Shown here one piece after another: positions 20,232 through 32,740 of a stretch of DNA of 64,000 nt. The position numbers and the translations under genes are program-made. Position 1 is the stretch's first letter. Every line of letters starts with the position of its first letter. The notes under the pieces were generated by a model, which worked only from the letters and a program-made list of their open reading frames with translations, had not been told where the DNA came from and made no database searches. The stretch is from Loripinus fragilis (taxonomy: Eukaryota; Mollusca; Bivalvia; Lucinida; Lucinidae), in contig OZ026522.1 in NCBI GenBank assembly GCA_964019695.1, positions 17,792,687-17,856,686 of the forward strand, given 5' to 3'.

Positions 20232-23200
20232 AAAATCGACAGCCGGGGACCTTACAAAAATGGTGAAAATTTTGTACTATCTCAAAATGTGCTAAGAATT
20301 TCTTTTCAGGCAAAAATTCTTTGTTCCACTCAGCAAAAGAAGTGTTTCTACAAACTTTTAGGCAGTTTTTGCAAAAATGAATTTTTGACGGAAAATCGAC
20401 AGCTGCGGACCTTACAAAATTGGTGGAAATTTTGTACTATCTCAAATGTGCTAAGAAAATATTTTTTTGGCAAAATTCTTTGTTCCACTCATCAAAAGAA
20501 GTGTTTCTACAAACTTTTAGGCAGTTGTTGGAAAATTGAATTTTTGACGGAAAATCGACAGCCGCGGACCTTACAAAATTGGTGAAAATTTTGTACTATC
20601 TCAAATGTGCTAAGAAAATATTTTTTGGCAAAATTCTTTGTTCCACTCAGCAAAAGGAGTGTTTCTACAAACTTTTAGGCAGTTTTTGGAAAATTGAATT
20701 TTTGACGGAAAATCAACAGCCGCGGACCTTACAAAAATGGTAAAAATTTGTACTATCTCAAAATGTGCTAAGAAAATATTTTTTGGCAAAATTCTTTGTT
20801 CCACTCATCAAAAGAAGTGTTTCTACAAACTTTTAGGCAGTTTTTGGAAAATTGAATTTTTGATGGAAAATCCACAGCCGCGGACCTTACAAAAATGGAG
20901 CAAAATTTGTACTATCAAAATGTGCTAAGAAAATATTTTTTGGCAAAATTCTTTGTTCCACTCATCAAAGAAGTTTTTCTACAAACTTTTAGGCATTTTT
21001 TGGAAAATTGAATTTTTGACGGAAAATCGACAGCCGCGGACCTTACAAAATGGTGAAAATTTTGTACTATCTCAAATGTGCTAAGAAAATATTTTTTGGC
21101 AAAATTCTTTGTTCCACTCAGCAAAAGGAGTGTTTCTACAAACTTTTAGGCAGTTTTTGGAAAATTGAATTTTTGATGGAAAATCGACAGCCGCGGACCT
21201 TACAAAAATGGTAAAAATTTGTACTATCTCAAAATGTGCTAAGAAAATATTTTTTGGCAAAATTCTTTGTTCCACTCATCAAAAGAAGTGTTTCTACAAA
21301 CTTTTAGGCAGTTTTTGGAAAATTGAATTTTTGACGGAAAATCGACAGCCGCGTACCTTACAAAAATGGTGAAAATTTTGTACTATCTCAAAATGTGCTA
21401 AGAAAATATTCTTTGGCAAAATTCTTTATTCCACCCAGCAAAAGAAGTGTTTCTACAAACTTTTAGGCAGTTTTTGGAAAATTGAATTTTTGACGGAAAA
21501 TCGACAGCCGCAGACCTTACAAAAATGGTGAAAATTTTAAACTATCTCAAAATGTGCTAAGAATTTTTTTCAGGCAAAATTCTTTGTTCCACTCAGCAAA
21601 ACAAGTGTTTCTACAAACTTTAAGGAAGTTTTTGCAAAATTGAATTTTTGACGGAAAATCGACAGCCGCGGACCTTACAAAAATGGTAAAAATTTGTACT
21701 ATCTCAAAATGTGCTAAGAAAATATTTTTTGGCAAAATTCTTTATTCCACTCAGCAAAAGAAGTGTTTCTACAAACTTTTAGGCAGTTTTTGGAAAATTG
21801 AATTTTTGACGGAAAATCGACAGCAGCGGACCTTACAAAAATGGTAAAAATATGTACTATCTCAAAATGTGCTCAGAAAATATTTTTTGGCAAAATTCTT
21901 TGTTCCACTCATCAAAAGAAGTGTTTCTCCAAACTTTTAGGCAGTTTTTGGAAAATTGAATTTTTGACGGAAAATCGACAGCCGCGGACCTTACAAAAAT
22001 GGTGAAAATTTTGTACTATCTCAAAATGTGCTAAGAAAACATTCTTTGGCAAAATTCTTTATTCCACCCAGCAAAAGAAGTGTTTCTACAAACTTTTAGG
22101 CAGTTTTTGGAAAATTGAATCTTTGACGGTAAATCGACAGCCGCAGACCTTACAAAAATGGTGAAAATTTTAAACTATCTCAAAATGTGCTTAGAATTTT
22201 TTTCAGGCAAAATTCTTTGTTCCACTCAGCAAAAGAAGTGTTTCTCCAAACTTTAAGGCAGTTTTTGCAAAATTGAATTTTTGACGGAAAATCGACAGCC
22301 GCGGACCTTACAAAAATGGTAAAAATTTGTACTATCTCAAAATGTGCTAAGAAAATATTTTTTGGCAAAATTCTTTATTCCACTCAGCAAAAGAAGTGTT
22401 TCTACAAACTTTTAGGCAGTTTTTGGAAAATTGAATTTTTGACGGAAAATCGACAGCAGCGGACCTTACAAAAATGGTAAAAATATGTACTATCTCAAAA
22501 TGTGCTAAGAAAATATTTTTTGGCAAAATTCTTTGTTCCACTCATCAAAAGAAGTGTTTCTCCAAACTTTTAGGCAGTTTTTGGAAAATTGAATTTTTGA
22601 CGGAAAATCGACAGCCGCGGACCTTACAAAAATGGTGAAAATTTTGTACTATCTCAAAATGTGCTAAGAAAATATTTTTTGGCAAAATTCTTAGTTCCAC
22701 TCATCAAAAGAAGTGTTTCTCCAAACTTTTAGGCAGTTTTTGGAAAATTGAATTTTTGATGGAAAATCGACAGCCGCGGACCTTACAAAAATGGTGAAAA
22801 TTTTGTACTATCTCAAAATGTGCTAAGAAAACATTCTTTGGCAAAATTCTTTATTCCACTCATCAAAAGAAGTGTTTCTACAAACTTTCAGGCAGTTTTT
22901 GGAAAATTGAATTTTTGACGGAAAATCGACAGCCGTGGACCTTACAAAAATGGTGAAAATTTGTACTATCTCAAAATGTGCTAAGAAAATATTTTTTGGC
23001 AAAATTGTTTGTTCCACTCATCAAAAGAAGTTTTTCTACAAACTTTTAGGCAGTTTTTGGAAAATTGAATTTTTGACGGAAAATCGACAGCCGCGGACCT
23101 TACAAAATTGGTGAAAATTTTGTACTATCTCAAATGTGCTAAGAAAATATTTTTTGGCAAAATTCTTTGTTCCACTCAGCAAAAGGAGTGTTTCTACAAA

Positions 23201-25614
23201 CTTTTAGGCAGTTTTTGGAAAATTGAATTTTTGACGGAAAATCGACAGCCGCGGACCTTACAAAAATGGTAAAAATTTGTACTATCTCAAAATGTGCTAA
23301 GAAAATATTTTTTGGCAAAATTCTTTGTTCCACTCATCAAAAGAAGTGTTTCTACAAACTTTAAGGCAGTTTTTGGAAAATTGAATTTTTGACAGAAAAT
23401 CGACAGCCGCGGACCTTACAAAAATGGTGAAAATTTTGTACTATCTCAAAATGTGCTAAGAAAACATTCTTTGGCAAAATTCTTTATTCCACCCAGCAAA
23501 AGAAGTGTTTCTACAAACTTTTAGGCAGTTTTTGGAAAATTGAATCTTTGACGGAAAATCGACAGCCGCAGACCTTACAAAAATGGTGAAAATTTTAAAC
23601 TATCTCAAAATGTGCTTTGAATTTTTTTCAGGCAAAATTCTTTGTTCCACTCAGCAAAAGAAGTGTTTCTCCAAACTTTAAGGCAGTTTTTGCAAAATTG
23701 AATTTTTGACGGAAAATCGACAGCCGCGGACCTTACAAAAATGGTAAAAATTTGTACTATCTCAAAATGTGCTAAGAAAATATTTTTTGGCAAAATTCTT
23801 TATTCCACTCAGCAAAAGAAGTGTTTCTACAAACTTTTAGGCAGTTTTTGGAAAATTGAATTTTTGACGGAAAATCGACAGCAGCGGACCTTACAAAAAT
23901 GGTAAAAATATGTACTATCTCAAAATGTGCTAAGAAAATATTTTTTTGGCAAAATTCTTTGTTCCACTCATCAAAAGAAGTGTTTCTCCAAACTTTTAAG
24001 CAGTTTTTTGGAAAATTGAATTTTTGATGGAAAATCGACAGCCGCGGACCTTACAAAAATGGTGAAAATTTTGTACTATCTCAAAATGTGCTAAGAAAAC
24101 ATTCTTTGGCAAAATTCTTTATTCCACTCATCAAAAGAAGTGTTTCTACAAACTTTTAGGCAGTTTTTGGAAAATTGAATTTTTGACGGAAAATCGACAG
24201 CCGCGGACCTTACAAAAATGGTAAAAATTTGTACTATCTCAAAATGTGCTAAGAAAATATTTTTTGGCAAAATTCTTTGTTCCACTCATCAAAAGAAGTG
24301 TTTCTACAAACTTTAAGGCAGTTTTTGGAAAATTGAATTTTTGATGGAAAATCGACAGCCGCGGACCTTACAAAAATGGTGAAAATTTTGTACTATCTCA
24401 AAATGTGCTAAGAAAATATTTTTTGGCAAAATTCTTAGTTCCACTCATCAAAAGAAGTGTTTCTCCAAACTTTTAGGCAGTTTTTGGAAAATTGAATTTT
24501 TGATGGAAAATCGACAGCCGCGGACCTTACAAAAATGGTGAAAATTTTGTACTATCTCAAAATGTGCTAAGAAAACATTCTTTGGCAAAATTCTTTATTC
24601 CACTCATCAAAAGAAGTGTTTCTACAAACTTTTAGGCAGTTTTTGGAAAATTGAATTTTTGACGGAAAATCGACAGCCGTGGACCTTACAAAAATGGTGA
24701 AAATTTGTACTATCTCAAAATGTGCTAAGAAAATATTTTTTGGCAAAATTGTTTGTTCCACTCATCAAAAGAAGTTTTTCTACAAACTTTTAGGCAGTTT
24801 TTGGAAAATTTAATTTTTGACGGAAAATCGACAGCCGCGGACCTTACAAAATTGGTGAAAATTTTGTACTATCTCAAATGTGCTAAGAAAATATTTTTTG
24901 GCAAAATTCTTTGTTCCACTCAGCAAAAGGAGTGTTTCTACAAACTTTTAGGCAGTTTTTGGAAAATTGAATTTTTGACGGAAAATCGACAGCCGCGGAC
25001 CTTACAAAAATTGTAAAAATTTGTACTATCTCAAAATGTGCTAAGAAAATATTTTTTGGCAAAATTCTTTGTTCCACTCATCAAAAGAAGTGTTTCTACA
25101 AACTTTAAGGCAGTTTTTGGAAAATTGAATTTTTGACGGAAAATCGACAGCCGCGGACCTTACAAAAATGGTGAAAATTTTGTACTATCTCAAAATGTGC
25201 TAAGAAAACATTCTTTGGCAAAATTCTTTGTTCCACTCAGCAAAAGGAGTGTTTCTACAAACTTTTAGGCAGTTTTTGGAAAATTGAATTTTTGACGGAA
25301 AATCGACAGTAGCGGACCTTACAAAAATGGTAAAAATATGTACTATCTCAAAATGTGCTAAGAAAATATTTTTGGCAAAATTCTTTGTTCCACTCATCAA
25401 AAGAAGTGTTTCTCCAAACTTTTAGGCAGTTTTTGGAAAATTGAATTTTTGACGGAAAATCGACAGCCGCGGACCTTACAAAAATGGTGAAAATTTTGTA
25501 CTATCTCAAAATGTGCTAAGAAAACATTCTTTGGCAAAATTCTTTATTCCACTCATCAAAAGAAGTGTTTCTACAAACTTTAAGGCAGTTTTTGCAAAAT
25601 TGAATTTTTGACAG
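20232..25614 (+). repeat. E-to-E superunit, 34 monomers (simplest form)
   Basis: Order: E 20232, F 20392, A 20551, G 20709, H 20867, I 21023, J 21180, K 21338, L 21497-21654, then D-M-B-C-D-M-N-O-P-A-Q-B-C-D-M-O-Q-N-O-P-A-Q-X-M'-Y. This order explains the 47-unit (one 13-mer added) and the 42-unit at 49530 (one 8-mer added), so I treat it as the reference form. H here is 156 bp because one A is missing from the CATCAAAAGAAG stretch near 20966. The second C, near 23615, carries a private TGCTTTGAA change. Confidence 0.88.
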
Positions 25615-28600
25615 AAAATGACAGCCGGGGACCTTACAAAAATGGTGAAAATTTTGTACTATCTCAAAATGTGCTAAGAATTTCTTTTCAGGCAAAAATT
25701 CTTTGTTCCACTCAGCAAAAGAAGTGTTTCTACGAACGTTTAGGCAGTTTTTGCAAAATGAATTTTTGACGGAAAATCGACAGCTGCGGACCTTACAAAA
25801 TTGGTGGAAATTTTGTACTATCTCAAATGTGCTAAGAAAATATTTTTTTGGCAAAATTCTTTGTTCCACTCATCAAAAGGAGTGTTTCTACAAACTTTTA
25901 GGCAGTTTTTGGAAAATTGAATTTTTGACGGAAAATCGACAGCCGCGGACCTTACAAAATTGGTGAAAATTTTGTACTATCTCAAATGTGCTAAGAAAAT
26001 ATTTTTTGGCAAAATTCTTTGTTCCACTCAGCAAAAGGAGTGTTTCTACAAACTTTTAGGCAGTTTTTGGAAAATTGAATTTTTGACGGAAAATCAACAG
26101 CCGCGGACCTTACAAAAATGGTAAAAATTTGTACTATCTCAAAATGTGCTAAGAAAATATTTTTTGGCAAAATTCTTTGTTCCACTCATCAAAAGAAGTG
26201 TTTCTACAAACTTTTAGGCAGTTTTTGGAAAATTGAATTTTTGATGGAAAATCCACAGCCGCGGACCTTACAAAAATGGAGCAAAATTTGTACTATCAAA
26301 ATGTGCTAAGAAAATATTTTTTGGCAAAATTGTTTGTTCCACTCATCAAAAGAAGTTTTTCTACAAACTTTTAGGCATTTTTTGGAAAATTGAATTTTTG
26401 ACGGAAAATCGACAGCCGCGGACCTTACAAAATTAGTGAAATTTTTGTACTATCTCAAATGTGCTAAGAAAATATTTTTTGGCAAAATTCTTTGTTCCAC
26501 TCAGCAAAAGGAGTGTTTCTACAAACTTTTAGGCAGTTTTTGGAAAATTGAATTTTTGATGGAAAATCGACAGCCGCGGACCTTACAAAAATGGTAAAAA
26601 TTTGTACTATCTCAAAATGTGCGAAGAAAATATTTTTTGGCAAAATTCTTTGTTCCACTCATCAAAAGAAGTGTTTCTACAAACTTTTAGGCAGTTTTTG
26701 GAAAATTGAATTTTTGACGGAAAATCGACAGCCGCGTACCTTACAAAAATGGTGAAAATTTTGTACTATCTCAAAATGTGCTAAGAAAACATTCTTTGGC
26801 AAAATTCTTTATTCCACCCAGCAAAAGAAGTGTTTCTACAAACTTTTAGGCAGTTTTTGGAAAATTGAATTTTTGACGGAAAATCGACAGCCGCAGACCT
26901 TACAAAAATGGTGAAAATTTTAAACTATCTCAAAATGTGCTAAGAATTTTTTTCAGGCAAAATTCTTTGTTCCACTCAGCAAAAGAAGTGTTTCTACAAA
27001 CTTTAAGGAAGTTTTTGCAAAATTGAATTTTTGACGGAAAATCGACAGCCGCGGACCTTACAAAAATGGTAAAAATTTGTACTATCTCAAAATGTGCTAA
27101 GAAAATATTTTTTGGCAAAATTCTTTATTCCACTCAGCAAAAGAAGTGTTTCTACAAACTTTTAGGCAGTTTTTGGAAAATTGAATTTTTGACGGAAAAT
27201 CGACAGCAGCGGACCTTACAAAAATGGTAAAAATATGTACTATCTCAAAATGTGCTAAGAAAATATTTTTTGGCAAAATTCTTTGTTCCACTCATCAAAA
27301 GAAGTGTTTCTCCAAACTTTTAGGCAGTTTTTGGAAAATTGAATTTTTGATGGAAAATCGACAGCCGCGGACCTTACAAAAATGGTGAAAATTTTGTACT
27401 ATCTCAAAATGTGCTAAGAAAATATTTTTTGGCAAAATTGTTTGTTCCACTCATCAAAAGAAGTTTTTCTACAAACTTTTAGGCAGTTTTTGGAAAATTG
27501 AATTTTTGACGGAAAATCGACAGCCGCGGACCTTACAAAATTGGTGAAAATTTTGTACTATCTCAAATGTGCTAAGAAAATATTTTTTGGCAAAATTCTT
27601 TGTTCCACTCAGCAAAAGGAGTGTTTCTACAAACTTTTAGGCAGTTTTTGGAAAATTGAATTTTTGACGGAAAATCGACAGCCGCGGACCTTACAAAAAT
27701 GGTAAAAATTTGTACTATCTCAAAATGTGCTAAGAAAATATTTTTTGGCAAAATTCTTTGTTCCACTCATCAAAAGGAGTGTTTCTACAAACTTTAAGGC
27801 AGTTTTTGGAAAATTGAATTTTTGACGGAAAATCGACAGCCGCGGACCTTACAAAAATGGTGAAAATTTTGTACTATCTCAAAATGTGCTAAGAAAACAT
27901 TCTTTGGCAAAATTCTTTATTCCACCCAGCAAAAGAAGTGTTTCTACAAACTTTTAGGCAGTTTTTGGAAAATTGAATCTTTGACGGAAAATCGACAGCC
28001 GCAGACCTTACAAAAATGGTGAAAATTTTAAACTATCTCAAAATGTGCTTAGAATTTTTTTCAGGCAAAATTCTTTGTTCCACTCAGCAAAAGAAGTGTT
28101 TCTCCAAACTTTAAGGCAGTTTTTGCAAAATTGAATTTTTGACGGAAAATCGACAGCCGCGGACCTTACAAAAATGGTAAAAATTTGTACTATCTCAAAA
28201 TGTGCTAAGAAAATATTTTTTGGCAAAATTCTTTATTCCACTCAGCAAAAGAAGTGTTTCTACAAACTTTTAGGCAGTTTTTGGAAAATTGAATTTTTGA
28301 CGGAAAATCGACAGCAGCGGACCTTACAAAAATGGTAAAAATATGTACTATCTCAAATGTGCTAAGAAAATATTTTTTGGCAAAATTCTTTGTTCCACTC
28401 ATCAAAAGAAGTGTTTCTCCAAACTTTTAGGCAGTTTTTGGAAAATTGAATTTTTGACGGAAAATCGACAGCCGCGGACCTTACAAAAATGGTGAAAATT
28501 TTGTACTATCTCAAAATGTGCTAAGAAAATATTTTTTGGCAAAATTCTTAGTTCCACTCATCAAAAGAAGTGTTTCTCCAAACTTTTAGGCAGTTTTTGG

Positions 28601-31600
28601 AAAATTGAATTTTTGACTGAAAATCGACAGCCGTGGACCTTACAAAAATGGTGAAAATTTGTACTATCTCAAAATGTGCTAAGAAAATATTTTTTTGGCA
28701 AAATTCTTTGTTCCACTCATCAAAAGAAGTGTTTCTCCAAACTTTTAAGCAGTTTTTTGGAAAATTGAATTTTTGATGGAAAATCGACAGCCGCGGACCT
28801 TACAAAAATGGTAAAAATTTGTACTATCTCAAAATGTGCTAAGAAAATATTTTTTGGCAAAATTCTTTGTTCCACTCATCAAAAGAAGTGTTTCTACAAA
28901 CTTTTAGGCAGTTTTTGGAAAATTGAATTTTTGACGGAAAATCGACAGCCGCGTACCTTACAAAAATGGTGAAAATTTTGTACTATCTCAAAATGTGCTA
29001 AGAAAACATTCTTTGGCAAAATTCTTTATTCCACCCAGCAAAAGAAGTGTTTCTACAAACTTTTAGGCAGTTTTTGGAAAATTGAATTTTTGACGGAAAA
29101 TCGACAGCCGCAGACCTTACAAAAATGGTGAAAATTTTAAACTATCTCAAAATGTGCTAAGAATTTTTTTCAGGCAAAATTCTTTGTTCCACTCAGCAAA
29201 AGAAGTGTTTCTACAAACTTTAAGGAAGTTTTTGCAAAATTGAATTTTTGATGGAAAATCGACAGCCGCGGACCTTACAAAAATGGTAAAAATTTGTACT
29301 ATCTCAAAATGTGCTAAGAAAATATTTTTTGGCAAAATTCTTTGTTCCACTCATCAAAAGAAGTGTTTCTACAAACTTTTAGGCAGTTTTTGGAAAATTG
29401 AATTTTTGACGGAAAATCGACAGCCGCGTACCTTACAAAAATGGTGAAAATTTTGTACTATCTCAAAATGTGCTAAGAAAACATTCTTTGGCAAAATTCT
29501 TTATTCCACCCAGCAAAAGAAGTGTTTCTACAAACTTTTAGGCAGTTTTTGGAAAATTGAATCTTTGACGGAAAATCGACAGCCGCAGACCTTACAAAAA
29601 TGGTGAAAATTTTAAACTATCTCAAAATGTGCTTAGAATTTTTTTCAGGCAAAATTCTTTGTTCCACTCAGCAAAAGAAGTGTTTCTCCAAACTTTAAGG
29701 CAGTTTTTGCAAAATTGAATTTTTGACGGAAAATCGACAGCCGCGGACCTTACAAAAATGGTAAAAATTTGTACTATCTCAAAATGTGCTAAGAAAATAT
29801 TTTTTGGCAAAATTCTTTATTCCACTCAGCAAAAGAAGTGTTTCTACAAACTTTTAGGCAGTTTTTGGAAAATTGAATTTTTGACGGAAAATCGACAGCA
29901 GCGGACCTTACAAAAATGGTAAAAATATGTACTATCTCAAAATGTGCTAAGAAAATATTTTTTTGGCAAAATTCTTTGTTCCACTCATCAAAAGAAGTGT
30001 TTCTCCAAACTTTTAGGCAGTTTTTTGGAAAATTGAATTTTTGACGGAAAATCGACAGCCGCGGACCTTACAAAAATGGTGAAAATTTTGTACTATCTCA
30101 AAATGTGCTAAGAAAACATTCTTTGGCAAAATTCTTTATTCCACTCATCAAAAGAAGTGTTTCTACAAACTTTTAGGCAGTTTTTGGAAAATTGAATTTT
30201 TGACGGAAAATCGACAGCCGTGGACCTTACAAAAATGGTGAAAATTTGTACTATCTCAAAATGTGCTAAGAAAATATTTTTTGGCAAAATTGTTTGTTCC
30301 ACTCATCAAAAGAAGTTTTTCTACAAACTTTTAGGCAGTTTTTGGAAAATTGAATTTTTGACGGAAAATCGACAGCCGCGGACCTTACAAAATTGGTGAA
30401 AATTTTGTACTATCTCAAATGTGCTAAGAAAATATTTTTTGGCAAAATTCTTTGTTCCACTCAGCAAAAGGAGTGTTTCTACTAACTTTTAGGCAGTTTT
30501 TGGAAAATTGAATTTTTGACGGAAAATCGACAGCCGCGGACCTTACAAAAATGGTGAAAATTTTGTACTATCTCAAAATGTGCTAAGAAAATATTTTTTG
30601 GCAAAATTCTTAGTTCCACTCATCAAAAGAAGTGTTTCTCCAAACTTTTAGGCAGTTTTTGGAAAATTGAATTTTTGATGGAAAATCGACAGCCGCGGAC
30701 CTTACAAAAATGGTGAAAATTTTGTACTATCTCAAAATGTGCTAAGAAAACATTCTTTGGCAAAATTCTTTATTCCACTCATCAAAAGAAGTGTTTCTAC
30801 AAACTTTTAGGCAGTTTTTGGAAAATTGAATTTTTGACGGAAAATCGACAGCCGTGGACCTTACAAAAATGGTGAAAATTTGTACTATCTCAAAATGTGC
30901 TAAGAAAATATTTTTTGGCAAAATTGTTTGTTCCACTCATCAAAAGAAGTTTTTCTACAAACTTTTAGGCAGTTTTTGGAAAATTGAATTTTTGACGGAA
31001 AATCGACAGCCGCGGACCTTACAAAATTGGTGAAAATTTTGTACTATCTCAAATGTGCTAAGAAAATATTTTTTGGCAAAATTCTTTGTTCCACTCAGCA
31101 AAAGGAGTGTTTCTACAAACTTTTAGGCAGTTTTTGGAAAATTGAATTTTTGACGGAAAATCGACAGCCGCGGACCTTACAAAAATGGTAAAAATATGTA
31201 CTATCTCAAAATGTGCTAAGAAAATATTTTTTGGCAAAATTCTTTGTTCCACTCATCAAAAGAAGTGTTTCTACAAACTTTAAGGCAGTTTTTGGAAAAT
31301 TGAATTTTTGACGGAAAATCGAAAGCCGCGGACCTTACAAAAATGGTGAAAATTTTGTACTATCTCAAAATGTGCTAAGAAAACATTCTTTGGCAAAATT
31401 CTTTATTCCACCCAGCAAAAGAAGTGTTTCTACAAACTTTTAGGCAGTTTTTGGAAAATTGAATCTTTGACGGAAAATCGACAGCCGCAGACCTTACAAA
31501 AATGGTGAAAATTTTAAACTATCTCAAAATGTGCTTAGAATTTTTTTCAGGCAAAATTCTTTGTTCCACTCATCAAAAGAAGTGTTTCTCCAAACTTTTA

Positions 31601-32740
31601 GGCAGTTTTTTGGAAAATTGAATTTTTGACGGAAAATCGACAGCCGCGGACCTTACAAAAATGGTGAAAATTTTGTACTATCTCAAAATGTGCTAAGAAA
31701 ACATTCTTTGGCAAAATTCTTTATTCCACTCATCAAAAGAAGTGTTTCTACAAACTTTTAGGCAGTTTTTGGAAAATTGAATTTTTGACGGAAAATCGAC
31801 AGCCGTGGACCTTACAAAAATGGTGAAAATTTGTACTATCTCAAAATGTGCTAAGAAAATATTTTTTGGCAAAATTGTTTGTTCCACTCATCAAAAGAAG
31901 TTTTTCTACAAACTTTTAGGCAGTTTTTGGAAAATTGAATTTTTGACAGAAAATCGACAGCCGCGGACCTTACAAAATTGGTGAAAATTTTGTACTATCT
32001 CAAATGTGCTAAGAAAATATTTTTTGGCAAAATTCTTTGTTCCACTCAGCAAAAGGAGTGTTTCTACAAACTTTTAGGCAGTTTTTGGAAAATTGAATTT
32101 TTGACGGAAAATCGACAGCCGCGGACCTTACAAAAATGGTAAAAATTTGTACTATCTCAAAATGTGCTAAGAAAATATTTTTTGGCAAAATTCTTTGTTC
32201 CACTCATCAAAAGAAGTGTTTCTACAAACTTTAAGGCAGTTTTTGGAAAATTGAATTTTTGACGGAAAATCGACAGCCGCGGACCTTACAAAAATGGTGA
32301 AAATTTTGTACTATCTCAAAATGTGCTAAGAAAACATTCTTTGGCAAAATTCTTTGTTCCACTCAGCAAAAGGAGTGTTTCTACAAACTTTTAGGCAGTT
32401 TTTGGAAAATTGAATTTTTGACGGAAAATCGACAGCAGCGGACCTTACAAAAATGGTAAAAATATGTACTATCTCAAAATGTGCTAAGAAAATATTTTTG
32501 GCAAAATTCTTTGTTCCACTCATCAAAAGAAGTGTTTCTCCAAACTTTTAGGCAGTTTTTGGAAAATTGAATTTTTGACGGAAAATCGACAGCCGCGGAC
32601 CTTACAAAAATGGTGAAAATTTTGTACTATCTCAAAATGTGCTAAGAAAACATTCTTTGGCAAAATTCTTTATTCCACTCATCAAAAGAAGTGTTTCTAC
32701 AAACTTTTAGGCAGTTTTTGGAAAATTGAATTTTTGACAG
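25615..32740 (+). repeat. E-to-E superunit, 45 monomers
   Basis: Cassette: E 25615, F 25773, A 25932, G 26090, H 26248, I 26405, J 26563, K 26721, L 26880-27037. The next monomers follow the 12988 unit in the same order through 31473. A C/M hybrid (31474-31632) then leads to O-P-A-Q-X-M'-Y. This E is only 158 bp because two single bases are lost, one in the AAAATCGAC start and one in the A run before GAATTTTTGAC; an odd CTACGAACGTTTAGG lies at 25731-25745. The unit keeps the 43 bp missing from its relative, so it shows the undeleted state. Confidence 0.87.
31474..31632 (+). repeat. C/M hybrid monomer
   Basis: C through TTTTTTTCAGGC, then M (CATC, CTCCA, CTTTTAGG, six-T run). The relative near 18806-19298 has C-D-M, so this hybrid removes two monomers by a C-with-M exchange. 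Confidence 0.83.

Noticed and set aside
25516..25869. Longest frame, 117 codons on the minus strand, and a 101-codon one at 5024-5329
   Set aside because: Both arise where length variants of Y-E or P/M' keep a frame open across monomers. The peptide only repeats the same translated satellite words.
12988..32740. Assembly duplication as sole cause of the long repeats
   Set aside because: Copies differ by a 43-bp deletion, a 13-mer, hybrids and single-base changes, so they are not simple assembly echoes. Copy number still depends on read length and cannot be proved from sequence alone.
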